Assembly: GCA_043747875.1 (NCBI GenBank)
Contig: JAYTOI010000020.1
Location: forward strand, 11,464-75,463
DNA: 64,000 nucleotides
Reading direction: 5' to 3'
Source: CADEED01 sp043747875
Lineage (GTDB): Bacteria; Pseudomonadota; Gammaproteobacteria; Steroidobacterales; Steroidobacteraceae
This document shows positions 50,906 through 61,458 of this stretch, one piece after another (position 1 is the first letter of the stretch; the number at the start of each line of letters is the position of its first letter). The notes below the pieces were generated by a model. It had not been told where the DNA came from and made no database searches. It saw only the letters and a program-made list of their open reading frames with translations. A program made the translations under genes and the position numbers.

Positions 50906-51773
50906 AGCGCGCGGTCTCACGAAGAGCTTCGGCGACACGCCGGTGCTTCGCGGCGTGGATCTCAACGTGGCGGCCGGACGTATCGTCGGTCTCATCGGCC
51001 CGAACGGAGCCGGTAAGACGACGGCGATCAAGGCCATTCTCGGACTGACGTCGTTCAGTGGCGATCTCAAGGTGCTCGGTCTCGATCCGCGCACGCATCG
51101 CGACGAGCTCATGAAAGAGGTGTGCTTCATCGCGGACGTCGCGGTGCTGCCGCGCTGGATCAAGGTTTCCCAAGCCCTCGACCTGGTCGCGGGCATACAT
51201 CCACGCTTCGATCGCAAGCGCGCCGAGGAATTCCTCGCGAAGACGGACATCCGCGCCGACCGGCGCGTGCGTCAGCTTTCCAAGGGCATGGTCACGCAGC
51301 TGCATCTGGCACTGATCCTCGCCATCGACGCCCGCCTGCTGGTACTCGACGAGCCGACACTGGGTCTCGACCTGCTGTTCCGCCGCTCGTTCTACGACAA
51401 CCTGCTCAACGACTACATGAACAAGGAGCGCACGATCCTCGTGACCACGCATCAGGTGGAAGAGATCGAGAACATCCTCACCGACGTGCTGTTCATCGAG
51501 CGCGGCAAGATGGTGCTCGACGCCGAGATGGAGAGTCTGGCCCAGCGCTTCACGCAGCTCACGCCGACTTCGGCCAACGTCGACAGGGCGCGTGCACTGA
51601 AGCCCTTCTGGGAGCGCGAGATCTTCGGACGCGTCGCCATGCTGTTCGACGGCCGCAACAAGGAGGAACTCGCGACGCTCGGTGAAATCCGCGCGCCGTC
51701 CGTTTCCGATTTGTTCGTCGCCATGATGCAGCCGGTGAGCGCGTCCGTCGCCGCGTCGAAGGAGGCCGCATGA
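50889..51773 (+). CDS. ABC transporter ATP-binding protein
   Basis: A 294-residue ATPase. Walker A is IGPNGAGKTTAIKA; the Q-loop is near FIADVAVLPRWIKV (the Gln is replaced by Ala/Asp there); the signature is LSKGMVTQLHL (variant of LSGGQ); Walker B is RLLVLDEPTLGLD; the H-loop is TTHQVEEIE. It drives the permease encoded next. GGGGAAG precedes the ATG at 50889, which overlaps the end of the GntR gene. Typical for YtrB-like or drug/peptide exporter subunits. Confidence 0.92.
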   Translation: MTAIIEARGLTKSFGDTPVLRGVDLNVAAGRIVGLIGPNGAGKTTAIKAILGLTSFSGDLKVLGLDPRTHRDELMKEVCFIADVAVLPRWIKVSQALDLVAGIHPRFDRKRAEEFLAKTDIRADRRVRQLSKGMVTQLHLALILAIDARLLVLDEPTLGLDLLFRRSFYDNLLNDYMNKERTILVTTHQVEEIENILTDVLFIERGKMVLDAEMESLAQRFTQLTPTSANVDRARALKPFWEREIFGRVAMLFDGRNKEELATLGEIRAPSVSDLFVAMMQPVSASVAASKEAA

Positions 51774-52708
51774 ACACCATGATCGTCCTCATCCGGCGCG
51801 AAGTGTGGGAGAACCGCTCCCTGTGGATCGTGCCGCTGGTCATCGCGGCCGTGCTGTTGCTGGCCGTGTCCGTCGGTGGCCTGCACGTGAACAACAACAA
51901 CTTCTCTTTCGGCACCGGTTCGGACACGTCGGCATTCCAAGACATGTCCGAGACGGATCGGGCCATGGTTGCCGACGCCATACGGGAGCACGCAGACAAA
52001 GTGGACATCGTGTATGCGATGTCGATCTCAGCGCTTACGACGATCGAGCTGTTCGCGATCTGCGTCGTCGTGTTCTTCTACCTGCTCGACTGCCTGCTGC
52101 AGGAGCGCAAGGACCGCAGCATCCTGTTCTGGAAGTCTATGCCGATCTCCGATGCGCAGGTCGTGATGTCCAAAGTGCTGACGGCGCTCGTGCTCGCTCC
52201 GCTATTCGTCCTGCTCGTTTCCGCAGTGCTGCAGATCCTCGTCGGAGCCGCCGTGTGGCTGCGCTTTGGCAGCACCGCGATCGGAGACTTTCTGCCGGTG
52301 TGGAAACCCGGCGTGTGGCTGGAAGTGCAGGCGGCCTGTCTGATGTTCGTGCCGACCATGGTCCTGTGGTATCTGCCGATCGCCGGCTATCTGCTGCTCG
52401 TGTCGATCTGGTCGCGACGAAATGCATTCCTGTGGGCCGTGTTGCCCTGGGCCTCGCTGTTGCTCATCGAGACGTTGCTGTCCCAGTCCCATCACGTCGC
52501 CGTCTTTCTCGGCCGCCGCTTCGCCGGCGCGCTCGAGCTCATGGCTCTCGACCAGCAGCGGCACGATCCACCGGACCTGACGCTCGGGAGCTGGGCTTCG
52601 CATCTCGGCAATGTCTACGTGAGCCTGGAGTTCTGGATCAGTATCGCGGTGGGCGTCGCATTCATCTTCGCAGCGATTCGTATCCGCCGGTATCGCGACG
52701 AGAACTGA
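51770..52708 (+). CDS. ABC transporter permease
   Basis: A 312-residue ABC-2-type permease with about six membrane segments: TIELFAICVVVFFYLLDCLL, LTALVLAPLFVLLVSAVLQI, MVLWYLPIAGYLLLVSIW and others. An extracytoplasmic loop follows the first helix. Its ATG overlaps the ATPase stop (ATGA). It resembles the permease partner of YtrA-regulated exporters. Confidence 0.88.
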   Translation: MNTMIVLIRREVWENRSLWIVPLVIAAVLLLAVSVGGLHVNNNNFSFGTGSDTSAFQDMSETDRAMVADAIREHADKVDIVYAMSISALTTIELFAICVVVFFYLLDCLLQERKDRSILFWKSMPISDAQVVMSKVLTALVLAPLFVLLVSAVLQILVGAAVWLRFGSTAIGDFLPVWKPGVWLEVQAACLMFVPTMVLWYLPIAGYLLLVSIWSRRNAFLWAVLPWASLLLIETLLSQSHHVAVFLGRRFAGALELMALDQQRHDPPDLTLGSWASHLGNVYVSLEFWISIAVGVAFIFAAIRIRRYRDEN

Positions 52709-52729
52709 CACGCGAGGTGAGTCGACCCT

Positions 52730-52759
52730 GGCGGCCCGCGGGTTACACTGCGGGCCGCC
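52730..52759 (+). promoter_or_regulatory. GC-rich hairpin abutting the first MCE-operon start codon
   Basis: GGCGGCCCGC and GCGGGCCGCC form a perfect 10-bp stem with a 10-base loop and end exactly on the base before the ATG at 52760. The loop carries TACACT (52744-52749), which may be a -10 box 10 bases from the ATG. If transcription starts at the ATG, the hairpin is DNA-level only; if it starts upstream, it would hide the start codon. No Shine-Dalgarno exists here. There is no T-run, so it is not a classic intrinsic terminator. Confidence 0.55.
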
Positions 52760-53872
52760 ATGCATCTAAGCGTTGAGCGGGACGGCGATACACTCGAAGT
52801 CGAACTGGCAGGAGGCTGGCGCGGCCCCGAGCTGCCGGCGATCGACACCGAACTCGAGGCGCAATCGTTCGCGGATGCGCGCCGCATACGCGTCAGCATT
52901 CCCAAATCCGTGGAGCTCGATCTCGCCGGCGCCTGGCGCTTGCGCGAATGGCTCAAATCCGCCGCGGAAGCCGGGCTCGCCGTCGAGTACGCCGAAGGAG
53001 TACCGGGACAGATCCAGCTCATCGACTCCACGCTCGCGGGCAAACACGCCACCCCACTGTCATCGTCGGAGCCCACGTTCGAGCCCGTAAGCGCGCTGGG
53101 GCGGCAGGTCACGAGACGCTGGGCCAGCGTGCTGATCGCGCTTGATTTCCTCGGCCACACCACGATGACCTGGTTGCGCGCCTGTACGAGCTGGCGGCGC
53201 CTGCGGCCGACGTCGATCGCCCGCCATGTCTACGAGACCGGCCTCACCGCCATCCCGATCGCCTGTCTGATCGCATTCCTGATCACGGTCATCATCGGGT
53301 ACATAGCCGCGCAGTACATGCGCAGCTATGGCGTGGAAATCTACGTCGTCGATCTCATCACCATCAGCGTGCTGCGCGAGCTCGCGGTGCTGCTCACTGC
53401 CATCATCGTCGCTGGGCGGTCGGGAAGCGCATTCGCCGCCGAGATCGGCGTGATGAAGCTCAACGAGGAGGTCGACGCGCTGCACGCCATTGGCGTGGAC
53501 CCGCACGAAGTGCTGGTAGTGCCGCGCGTGATCGGCCTCGTGATCGCGCTGCCGCTGCTGACCGTCGCCGCCGATCTCGTCGGTCTTTCCGGCGGCGCGC
53601 TGCTGTGCCACTTCCTGCTCGACATGCCGCTGCTGCTGTTCATCGAGCGAGCGCAGGACGCGATCGCGTCGACGACGTTCTGGGTGGGTCTCATCAAGGC
53701 GCCGGTGTTCGCAGTGCTGATCGCGCTCACAGGCACATATCGCGGCCTGCAGGTGCGCGATTCCTCGCGCGAGCTCGGCCGCCTCACTACCACCGCCGTG
53801 GTTCAATCCATCTTTCTCGTGCTGCTCGCCGACGCGATGTTCGCAGTGGCATTCTGGCTGCTCGACATATGA
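52760..53872 (+). CDS. mlaE: MlaE-type lipid ABC permease with fused N-terminal STAS-like domain
   Basis: A 370-residue protein. Residues about 1-95 resemble a STAS domain as in MlaB (LSVERDGDTLEVELAGGW, then VELDLAGAWRLREWL). The remainder is the MlaE permease: five to six helices with GLTAIPIACLIAFLITVIIG, GRSGSAFAAEIGVMKLNEEVDAL, IGVDPHEVLVVPRVIGL and GTYRGLQVRDSSRELGR. It is the membrane component of an MCE phospholipid transport system. The STAS part fuses what are MlaB and MlaE in E. coli. Confidence 0.92.
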   Translation: MHLSVERDGDTLEVELAGGWRGPELPAIDTELEAQSFADARRIRVSIPKSVELDLAGAWRLREWLKSAAEAGLAVEYAEGVPGQIQLIDSTLAGKHATPLSSSEPTFEPVSALGRQVTRRWASVLIALDFLGHTTMTWLRACTSWRRLRPTSIARHVYETGLTAIPIACLIAFLITVIIGYIAAQYMRSYGVEIYVVDLITISVLRELAVLLTAIIVAGRSGSAFAAEIGVMKLNEEVDALHAIGVDPHEVLVVPRVIGLVIALPLLTVAADLVGLSGGALLCHFLLDMPLLLFIERAQDAIASTTFWVGLIKAPVFAVLIALTGTYRGLQVRDSSRELGRLTTTAVVQSIFLVLLADAMFAVAFWLLDI

Positions 53873-54666
53873 GCCCCTTTGCAAAAGACAATGGACTGCT
53901 CGAAGTCCGCGGCCTGGTGAACCGTTTCGGCGCGCAGCTCGTGCACGATGGGCTCGACATGACCGTCGAGCAGGGCGAAGTGTTCGGCATCGTTGGAGGC
54001 TCTGGATCGGGCAAATCGGTGCTGCTGCGCTCCATCCTGGGGCTGCAGCGGTTCCAGTCCGGTGAAGTGCGGCTCATGGGGCGCTCGCTGAACGGCATCG
54101 GCGCCGTGGAGCTCAAGCAGATCAAATCGCAATATGGAGTCACCTTCCAGCAGGGCGCGTTGTTCTCCTCGCTCACGGTGTTGCAGAACGTGCAGCTTCC
54201 GATGCTCGAGCATCTGTCGCTGTCGCCGCGCGCGCTCGACGAGCTCGCGTTGCTCAAGGTGCGGCTGGTGGGCCTGCCCGACGATGCCGCGCGCAAATTT
54301 CCGGCGCAATTGTCGGGCGGAATGATCAAGCGCGCGGCGCTGGCGCGCTCGCTGGCGCTCGATCCGCGCCTGCTGATGCTCGACGAGCCGACCGCTGGTC
54401 TCGATCCGATCAGCGCCGCGGCGTTCGACGAGCTGCTCATGGATCTGCGCCAGCAGCTAGGGCTCACCGTGATCATGATCACGCACGATCTCGACACCAT
54501 CTTCAGAACCTGCAATCGTGTCGGGGTGATCATCGACCGCAAGATGACGAGCGATACCCTCGAGGGCATCACGGCCAATCCGCATCCGTGGATCCAGGCT
54601 TATTTCCATGGCGAGCGCGCGCTGCGCTTCGGCGGAAGCAAGGGCGAGGGTGCGCATGGAGCGTGA
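53869..54666 (+). CDS. mlaF: MlaF-type lipid ABC transporter ATPase
   Basis: A 265-residue ATPase. Walker A GGSGSGKSVLLRSI, Q-loop YGVTFQQGALFSSL, signature QLSGGMIKRAALA, Walker B RLLMLDEPTAGLDPIS, H-loop ITHDLDTIF. It powers phospholipid transport with the MlaE-like permease. Starts with an ATG inside the mlaE stop (ATGA), so it is coupled. The mlaD gene overlaps its end by 11 bases. Confidence 0.93.
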   Translation: MSPFAKDNGLLEVRGLVNRFGAQLVHDGLDMTVEQGEVFGIVGGSGSGKSVLLRSILGLQRFQSGEVRLMGRSLNGIGAVELKQIKSQYGVTFQQGALFSSLTVLQNVQLPMLEHLSLSPRALDELALLKVRLVGLPDDAARKFPAQLSGGMIKRAALARSLALDPRLLMLDEPTAGLDPISAAAFDELLMDLRQQLGLTVIMITHDLDTIFRTCNRVGVIIDRKMTSDTLEGITANPHPWIQAYFHGERALRFGGSKGEGAHGA

Positions 54667-55570
54667 GGCTAACTACACGGCCGTGGGCGCCTTCGTTCTG
54701 CTCATCGCCACCATGGCGGGCCTGTTCGTGTACTGGTATGCGGGCAGCGCCGACGCGCGCGAATACACCCGTTACGAGATCTACTTCGAGGGCAGCGTCT
54801 CTGGGCTGAGCCGCGGCAGCACGGTGCGCTACCTTGGCGTCGAGGTCGGGCGGGTAATCGCGATCCGCATCGACAAGCGCGCCGCGGACCGCGTGCAGGT
54901 CATCGCCGACATCGATTCGCACACGCCCATCTCCGACACCACGCTGGCCTCGCTATCGCTGCAGGGCATCACGGGCCTGCTGTACATCGATCTGATCGCC
55001 AACGGCGATCCGAAACGCCGCATGGATTCCGTGCCGTCCGAGCAATTTCCGGTCATCGACTCGGTGCGATCGAACTTCGACCTGTTTCTCGCGAGCCTGC
55101 CCGACCTCGTGGGTCGCGCCTCGCTGGCGCTGTCCGACGAGAACATCGCCTCGTTCACCGCGACCATGAAGAACATCGAAAAGAGCTCGGGCGCTTTGCC
55201 GGAGACGATGCGTGACGCGGCGCAGGCCGTGACGGAACTCAAGGCGACGCTCGTCGACGTGCGCGCCGTCGCAGCGGGTGCGCGCCAGTTCATCGACACT
55301 TCGGGGCCGGAGTTGGGCGCGGCCGCCGAGCGCATCCGCGCGATCTCGGAGAATCTCGCCAAGACCACCGGGCATCTCGACCGGCTCATGGCCGACCATC
55401 GCGAAGATCTCGGCCTGTTCCTGCGCGACAGCCTGCCCGAGATCGAGCGCCTGCTGCGCGACAGCCGCCAGGCCGCGCAGGAGTTCCGCGAGCTGTCACG
55501 CAGCCTCAAGGCGGATCCATCCCAGCTACTGTACGAGCCGAGTTACCGCGGCGTGGAGATTCCGCGATGA
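54656..55570 (+). CDS. mlaD: MCE-domain periplasmic lipid-binding protein (MlaD-like)
   Basis: A 304-residue protein with an N-terminal membrane anchor (about residues 6-24) and an MCE domain (RYEIYFEGSVSGLSRGSTVR, YLGVEVGRVIAIRI, SLQGITGLLYIDLI). The long helical C-terminus (residues about 150-290, with heptad-like spacing) may build a channel across the periplasm. It is longer than E. coli MlaD (183 aa), closer to PqiB/YebT-like or mycobacterial-type proteins. The start overlaps mlaF; a longer frame upstream is inside mlaF. Confidence 0.92.
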   Translation: MEREANYTAVGAFVLLIATMAGLFVYWYAGSADAREYTRYEIYFEGSVSGLSRGSTVRYLGVEVGRVIAIRIDKRAADRVQVIADIDSHTPISDTTLASLSLQGITGLLYIDLIANGDPKRRMDSVPSEQFPVIDSVRSNFDLFLASLPDLVGRASLALSDENIASFTATMKNIEKSSGALPETMRDAAQAVTELKATLVDVRAVAAGARQFIDTSGPELGAAAERIRAISENLAKTTGHLDRLMADHREDLGLFLRDSLPEIERLLRDSRQAAQEFRELSRSLKADPSQLLYEPSYRGVEIPR

Positions 55571-56232
55571 GCATCAGGATTTCGCTGCGGTGGTTGAGCA
55601 TGCTCGCGCCATTGTTGGCATCGGGAGGCTGCGGCAGCCTGCTCGACAGCAAGCTGGCCGCGCCCCAATCGTATGTGCTGCGCCTGCCGCCGCGCACGGT
55701 CGAGCCGGCCACGACGCCTCCTGCCGGCAGCCTGCTGTTGCAGCATCCGGAGGCGGGACCGGGACTCGACTCCGATCGCATTGCGCTGCTGCGCAGCGAC
55801 CAGCGCTTCGATTTTTATGCGGCCAGTCTCTGGGCCGCGCCGGCGCCGGATCTCGTCGAGAGCGTCATCGTCGATGCGCTGCGCACGGGCGGCGCTTTTT
55901 CGGCGGTATTCGACGACTCCGCGCCATTCGCGCCGCGGTACAACCTGCGCGTCACGCTGCGGCGGTTCGAGTCGGACTACACACAGGCTGGCCTGCCCAC
56001 GGTGCACGTGGTGCTCGATTGCACGCTCGGCCGGCATCGCGACCGCGCGCTGCTCGCCGGCTTCACCGCGCAGGGCTCGGCGCAGGCCACCGAGGACCGG
56101 GTCAACGCCGTCGTCAACGCGTTCCAGTCCGCTACGGCCACGGCAGTCACCGAGCTCGAACGTGCGGTGTCCGCGGCCATCGCACAGGAGCCGCGCCACG
56201 AGCAGCCGGCGGATCCGCCCGCGGCGCAATAG
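55567..56232 (+). CDS. ABC-type transport auxiliary lipoprotein
   Basis: A 221-residue lipoprotein; lipobox in LLASGGCGSLL with lipidated Cys22. The body (APQSYVLRLPPRT, LLRSDQRFDFYAASLWAAPAP, VIVDALRTGGAF, YNLRVTLRRFESDY) matches the PqiC/DUF330 auxiliary lipoprotein family that accompanies MCE operons in the outer membrane. Start overlaps mlaD by 4 bases (ATGA). It is the last gene of the MCE operon. Confidence 0.9.
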   Translation: MSIRISLRWLSMLAPLLASGGCGSLLDSKLAAPQSYVLRLPPRTVEPATTPPAGSLLLQHPEAGPGLDSDRIALLRSDQRFDFYAASLWAAPAPDLVESVIVDALRTGGAFSAVFDDSAPFAPRYNLRVTLRRFESDYTQAGLPTVHVVLDCTLGRHRDRALLAGFTAQGSAQATEDRVNAVVNAFQSATATAVTELERAVSAAIAQEPRHEQPADPPAAQ

Positions 56233-56248
56233 TTAGACACCGCGTCCG

Positions 56249-57787
56249 TCAAAACGTCGAGAGTCCGGTGGCTTCCATGAGCCGGTAGAGCCAGTACGTG
56301 CCCTGCGCGGGATCTGCGTACGCGCCCACATCGGCGGTGTATTCGAACGGCGGCGGTCCGCGGTTGGTCCACAGGGAATTGAACCACGCGCTGATCGCGA
56401 CCGCGATGTCCGAGTTCAGCGGCACGCCCGCGGCGATGTTCGCTTCGAGGTTGTAGTCGCCGAGATTGCGGCGCGTGAGGTTGGCCGACCCGAGCGTGAA
56501 CCAGAACTCGTTGGCACCGCGCAGCGCGACCAGCTTCGTGTGGAACTGCTCGCCGTGCGTGCGGAACCAGCGCACCTTGATGGCACCGTCGGCCGCGGTC
56601 GCGAGTTCGGATGCCACAGAGCGGTTCGGGATGCCGCTCTTCTGACGCCCGAACGCATCCTTGTTCGGATCGAGCAGTACGCGCACCGTCACACCACGCC
56701 TGGCGGCGGCGATCAGCGCATCGACGATCTCGCGCTCCGATAGATAGAACATCGCGATGTCGATGCCGTCACCGGCGCGCGTGCTGCCCAGGTTGCGCAG
56801 GATCGCGGCGCCGATCTCGCCTTCGGTGAGCACCTGCACGCGCGCGACCGCCGCCGGATTCACGATGGCCAGTGGCGCGGGCGCCACCTGCGGCCACTCG
56901 CCGTGCCAGCCGGCTTCGCGCGCCAGCGCGAGCTCGCTCTCGAGCAGCGGCACGATGGCCGCGCCCGACAGGCGCAGCGCCACGTTCGAGTGCATGCTGC
57001 TCGCGTCGTGGGCGTTCGCCGAAGCGACGATGCCGGTGATGCCGCCGGCGCCGTCGTCGCCGATGATCACCTTGCGGTGGTTCGCCTTGAAATTGAGCAG
57101 TCGCGCCCAGGCACCGAACGACACTTCAGTGGGGCCCGCGTCGAGCGGATTCGGCAGCCACGCGTCGCCGCCGCCATCGCCCGACCACCACTTCGTCGTG
57201 ATGCGCCACAGTGACGAGTAGATAGGGTTCGAGTCGCGCAATGCGTCGAGGTCGATGCGCACCACGTCGATGCCGGCGCCCTCGAGATCGGCGAACAGGC
57301 GCGACGGCAGGCTGCCGTACACGTCGTTGATGGGATCGGCGAGCACCAGCACGCGCAGCCCTGGCACCTCGCGCTTGCGTTGCAGTAGCGCGTCGCGCAA
57401 CTCGCTCGACAGCGCGCGATGTTGCCTGGTGCCGGACAGCGCGCCGTTCTGCTCGTTGAACAGGAAGAAATCGAGCACCAGGAATTCACGCGCGATGCCG
57501 ATGCTGCGCAGGACGGCGTCGAATATCTGCTGGCGCGCCACCGATGCGCCGAACGGGTCCGCGCCCGTGACGTCGGCCAGGAATTCGAGCTGCTCGAGCG
57601 GCGTCTCGACGATGGGGCCACGCACGCTCATGCCGTCGGGCAGGGGCTTGTAGAGATTCCACAGTGCGACCGCGACCCACAGTCCGAGGAAAGCATGCAA
57701 GAACATGCGTCCGTAGCGCCGCTTTTTCTGCGGCAGCTCGGACGGCGGCGAAGGATCGATGTAATCCGCGGCAGGCTCTTCAGCCAT
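56249..57787 (-). CDS. Phospholipase D family protein
   Basis: A 512-residue protein with one membrane helix (about residues 28-45) and two PLD domains. The HKD motifs are NHRKVIIGD (H-x-K, first half) and FHTKLVALRG (second), each with downstream Asn/Ser (GIVASANAHD and GSANLTRRNL). This is the active site of phospholipase D and cardiolipin synthase-like transferases. It opposes the MCE operon and ends 16 bases after it, so a phospholipid theme is possible. The length and the N-terminal anchor resemble membrane-anchored PLD proteins of Gram-negatives. Confidence 0.9.
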   Translation of the reverse strand: MAEEPAADYIDPSPPSELPQKKRRYGRMFLHAFLGLWVAVALWNLYKPLPDGMSVRGPIVETPLEQLEFLADVTGADPFGASVARQQIFDAVLRSIGIAREFLVLDFFLFNEQNGALSGTRQHRALSSELRDALLQRKREVPGLRVLVLADPINDVYGSLPSRLFADLEGAGIDVVRIDLDALRDSNPIYSSLWRITTKWWSGDGGGDAWLPNPLDAGPTEVSFGAWARLLNFKANHRKVIIGDDGAGGITGIVASANAHDASSMHSNVALRLSGAAIVPLLESELALAREAGWHGEWPQVAPAPLAIVNPAAVARVQVLTEGEIGAAILRNLGSTRAGDGIDIAMFYLSEREIVDALIAAARRGVTVRVLLDPNKDAFGRQKSGIPNRSVASELATAADGAIKVRWFRTHGEQFHTKLVALRGANEFWFTLGSANLTRRNLGDYNLEANIAAGVPLNSDIAVAISAWFNSLWTNRGPPPFEYTADVGAYADPAQGTYWLYRLMEATGLSTF

Positions 57788-57855
57788 GCGCGAATCTTAG
57801 GGGAGCATCAGGGGGGTGTCATGCGCGTAAGTGTCCGTATGCGCAGGACACGGAC

Positions 57856-59784
<1,929 letters not shown>

Positions 59785-59845
59785 AGGTTGGTTCGAGCAT
59801 GGGGGGGCGCATTCTATATGCAGAGCTTCCCCGCGCGACGCACGC

Positions 59846-59851
59846 TATGCT
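59846..59851 (+). promoter_or_regulatory. -10 element close to the DUF6348 start
   Basis: TATGCT lies 8 bases before the ATG at 59860 with no ribosome binding site between, as in the other leaderless candidates here. Confidence 0.4.
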
Positions 59852-59859
59852 TCCGATCC

Positions 59860-60528
59860 ATGGAAGAAAAGCTACTGGACGCGCTGGTGGCCTGTTTCAC
59901 GGCGCATGACCTGCGCTGCGATCGCGGCCCTTCCGAGGTACGCGCGCAGGATGGCCTCACGATCGAACCGCGCGTCATCCAGCGCGGCGACGCGAACGAC
60001 ACCGTCCAGGTGCAGCTCGATTTCGCCGTTGCCTCGCCGCGCATGCAGGGCGTGCCATTCCTCGATTCCATCGCCGGCGTTGGTGACACCGTGGATCTCG
60101 CGGTGCGCAATGCCTTTGAGAAATTCACGCGCAGCTCATTCCACGTGATCGCCGAAGCGCTCACGGATCACCGCTGCGATTCCGAGCAAGTTGAGATCGA
60201 GCAATGGGGCACAGGCGACCGCGCCTGGCGTGCGTTCGTCGGACCGCTGTTCCTGCAGGCGACGCAGCATGGCGCGGGAGTGAAAGGGTTCGAGCCTTTC
60301 TTCGGTGCCCTCGAAAAGTTGTTTATCGCGTCGATGAGCCCGGGCCCGCACTGGATGCGCGTCTTCCTCGGCGCGCTGGACGGAAAGGTGATGGGCCGCG
60401 AAGTATTGGTGGACGGCAAGGTCTGGCCCGCCGGCCAGGCGCTGCTCGATGCGCAGGATTTCGAGTACCCGCCTGGCTACGCATCATTTCGCAATCTGCT
60501 GATCACCCTGCCGGCCGGGCCCATCTAG
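59860..60528 (+). CDS. DUF6348 family protein
   Basis: A 222-residue soluble protein. I believe it is a DUF6348 member on the basis of the arrangement EEKLLDALVACFTAHDLRC, then VQVQLDFAVASPRMQG, VEIEQWGTGDRAWRAFVGPL and GPHWMRVFLGALDGKVMGREV, but this is memory-based. No signal or catalytic motif. The start at 59860 is set by the -10 at 59846; an in-frame ATG earlier overlaps the promoter. It is divergent from the ABC-F gene. Confidence 0.7.
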   Translation: MEEKLLDALVACFTAHDLRCDRGPSEVRAQDGLTIEPRVIQRGDANDTVQVQLDFAVASPRMQGVPFLDSIAGVGDTVDLAVRNAFEKFTRSSFHVIAEALTDHRCDSEQVEIEQWGTGDRAWRAFVGPLFLQATQHGAGVKGFEPFFGALEKLFIASMSPGPHWMRVFLGALDGKVMGREVLVDGKVWPAGQALLDAQDFEYPPGYASFRNLLITLPAGPI

Positions 60529-60605
60529 AACCGGCATCTAACCCCGTGCACGATCGTGCCGCGTTGACCTCTCATACGCACCCAAGCGTGCGCAGGAGAT
60601 GTCAA

Positions 60606-61433
60606 ATGAAGCGGTTGTTGGGTGCATTATCGATGAGCAGTTGGTTCGTGGCGGGCGTCGCGGCTGCCTCGTCTTCGATGGTCAGCGTCGACATCGTCGC
60701 ACCCGACGGCCGCCTGTTCCAGGAAATCCCGATGCAGTCGCGCGACGGCGCGCTGCGCTCCTATCTACAAGCGGAGAAGGGCGCGCGTTACCAGGTGCGT
60801 GTGCACAACGCGAGCGGTGAGCGGCTCGGTCTCGTCATCGCCGTCGACGGACGCAACATCATCGACGGCAAGAAATCCGAGCTGGCGCGCGGCGAGCCCA
60901 TGTACGTGCTCGACGCCTGGGGCACGGACAGCTATGCCGGCTGGCGCGCGAATCTCGACGCCGTCAACGAGTTCTACTTCACCGACTGGGCGGACTCGTA
61001 CGCTGAAGCCTTCGGCGACCGGTCGGCGCGCGGCGTCATCGCCGTTGCTGTCTACCGTGAAGCGCCGCCGCCGACGCCCGTCTATCAACCGCGACGCGAG
61101 GATGAGTACGCATCGCGCGGTGAACCGCTCCCGGCACCACCACCCGCTGCCACCTCGGTGCCCCAGGCTGCGGACAGCGCAAGTCAGGGGCGATCGGCCG
61201 GCTCGAGCGAGCGGCGCGACAAATCGGCCGGCACTGGCCACGGCGAGCGCCGCGTCGATCGAGTGCAAACGGTCGAATTCGTCCCGCAGACGCGGGCTGA
61301 GAGCCGTCACTTCGTCAAGTACGAATGGCGCGAAACGCTGTGCCGCAAGCGGCTGCTCGAGTGCACAGACAGCAATCGGTTCTGGGACGAATCCGTGCTC
61401 GGGTTCGCGCCTCCTCCGCCGCGCCGCCGCTGA
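60606..61433 (+). CDS. Secreted hypothetical protein
   Basis: A 275-residue exported protein; signal peptide to about residue 21 (GVAAASS). The first part (residues 22-150) is beta-rich (VSVDIVAPDGRLFQEIPMQS, VRVHNASGERLGLVIAVDGR, FTDWADSYAEAFGDRSARGV); then comes a Pro/Arg/Ser-rich low-complexity linker, and a C-terminal segment with WRETLCRKRLLEC that could hold a disulfide. AGGAG lies 8 bases before the ATG. The next gene starts 25 bases downstream, probably cotranscribed. Confidence 0.75.
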   Translation: MKRLLGALSMSSWFVAGVAAASSSMVSVDIVAPDGRLFQEIPMQSRDGALRSYLQAEKGARYQVRVHNASGERLGLVIAVDGRNIIDGKKSELARGEPMYVLDAWGTDSYAGWRANLDAVNEFYFTDWADSYAEAFGDRSARGVIAVAVYREAPPPTPVYQPRREDEYASRGEPLPAPPPAATSVPQAADSASQGRSAGSSERRDKSAGTGHGERRVDRVQTVEFVPQTRAESRHFVKYEWRETLCRKRLLECTDSNRFWDESVLGFAPPPPRRR

Positions 61434-61458
61434 TCGATCCAATCACAGGGAGAAGACC

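Noticed and set aside
52730..52759. Rho-independent terminator of the ABC exporter operon
   Set aside because: Strong stem, but no T-run after it and it ends on the next start codon.
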